6,472 bases of DNA from JBCDCU01 sp039180865 (GTDB taxonomy: Bacteria > Pseudomonadota > Alphaproteobacteria > Rhizobiales > JACESI01), in assembly GCA_039180865.1 (NCBI GenBank), contig JBCDCZ010000258.1:1-6472 (forward strand), read 5' to 3'. This document shows positions 6,085-6,472 of this stretch, in pieces. Below the pieces are notes generated by a model. The model saw nothing but the letters and a program-made list of their open reading frames with translations. It was not told the origin of the DNA and did no database searches. Both the position numbers and the translations under genes were made by a program. How positions within the stretch are numbered: position 1 is the stretch's first letter; each line of letters starts with the position of its first letter.

Positions 6085-6472
6085 TTGACAAAAATCGCTG
6101 TCGTCATCGTAGCTGCCGGTCGAGGATCTCGCGCACGGGTCGCGGGTAAACCGGACCGGGGACCAAAACAATATCGCAAGATCGGTGGGCGGGCGATCAT
6201 TGCCCAAACCCTAGCCGCTTTTGCAGAAATTCCAGAGGTTTCAGTGATCCAACCGGTGATCCACGCCGATGACCACGATATGTATGACGAAGCGCTTTCC
6301 GCACTTTCTGTTCAAGAACGGGCCCCTGTTTTGCCTCCGGTTAATGGTGGGGAGACAAGGCAGGCGTCTGTTTACGAAGGGCTCAAGTCACTGGCATCGC
6401 AACAGCCGGATCTTGTCCTTGTCCATGATGCCGTCCGGCCCTTCGTGAGCGCAGCGACCATTAATCGCACTA
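6085..6472 (+). CDS. ispD: IspD domain, 2-C-methyl-D-erythritol 4-phosphate cytidylyltransferase, probably bifunctional IspDF (partial, 3' end outside window)
   Basis: 129 codons are visible. IspD joins CTP and MEP to make CDP-ME, the third step of the MEP isoprenoid pathway in the cytosol. The nucleotide-binding start VVIVAAGRGSR is at residues 6-16, PKQY at 27-30 (Lys28 is the conserved CTP-contacting lysine), GGETRQASVYEGL at 88-100 and DAVRPFV at 115-121 with the conserved aspartate Asp115. IQPVIHADD at 55-63 resembles the alphaproteobacterial enzymes in which IspD is fused to IspF, so the full gene is probably ispDF, but the IspF part is outside the window. The frame has a stop at 6046-6048 and no ATG after it; TTG 6085 is preferred, with GGA ten bases upstream, and TTG 6076 is the alternative. 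It is divergent from dusB and shares the control region. Confidence 0.93.
   Translation, partial: MTKIAVVIVAAGRGSRARVAGKPDRGPKQYRKIGGRAIIAQTLAAFAEIPEVSVIQPVIHADDHDMYDEALSALSVQERAPVLPPVNGGETRQASVYEGLKSLASQQPDLVLVHDAVRPFVSAATINRT

Overview
The window looks like a core chromosomal segment of an alphaproteobacterium, most probably of the Rhizobiales/Hyphomicrobiales type. The evidence is gene order and protein character: an IspD or IspDF start, divergent from dusB (nifR3)-ntrB-ntrC-ntrY. This is the classical rhizobial nitrogen-regulation locus, in which ntrX would follow ntrY just outside the window. Base composition is moderate to high GC by eye. No mobile element, tRNA, rRNA, CRISPR array or phage gene is visible, and I see no undescribed system here.

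Layout from right to left. At 6085 to the right edge, on the plus strand, is the N-terminal half of the isoprenoid enzyme IspD, likely the fused IspDF. About 180 bp of divergent control region separates it from dusB, with a good sigma70-like promoter candidate for dusB and two small dyads. On the minus strand follow dusB (tRNA dihydrouridine synthase), ntrB (cytosolic nitrogen sensor kinase) and ntrC (sigma54-dependent response regulator). These three are locked together by overlaps of 4 bp (dusB/ntrB) and 8 bp (ntrB/ntrC), so they very probably form one translationally coupled operon. A 181-bp gap then holds three dyads and precedes ntrY, a membrane-bound sensor kinase that runs off the left edge inside its ATP-binding domain.

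Functionally, NtrB and NtrC form a two-component pair: NtrB phosphorylates or dephosphorylates NtrC according to PII signalling, and NtrC-P activates sigma54 promoters for nitrogen assimilation. NtrY is the membrane partner of NtrX and may also talk to NtrC. DusB is a housekeeping tRNA-modifying enzyme that leads this operon in many alphaproteobacteria. IspD belongs to the MEP isoprenoid pathway and is an unrelated neighbour.

The points worth a second look are in the non-coding parts. There is a 9-bp-arm dyad upstream of ntrY and a perfect TTGCTG/CAGCAA dyad overlapping the dusB promoter. ntrY and ispD both lack any usable ATG and must start at TTG or GTG.
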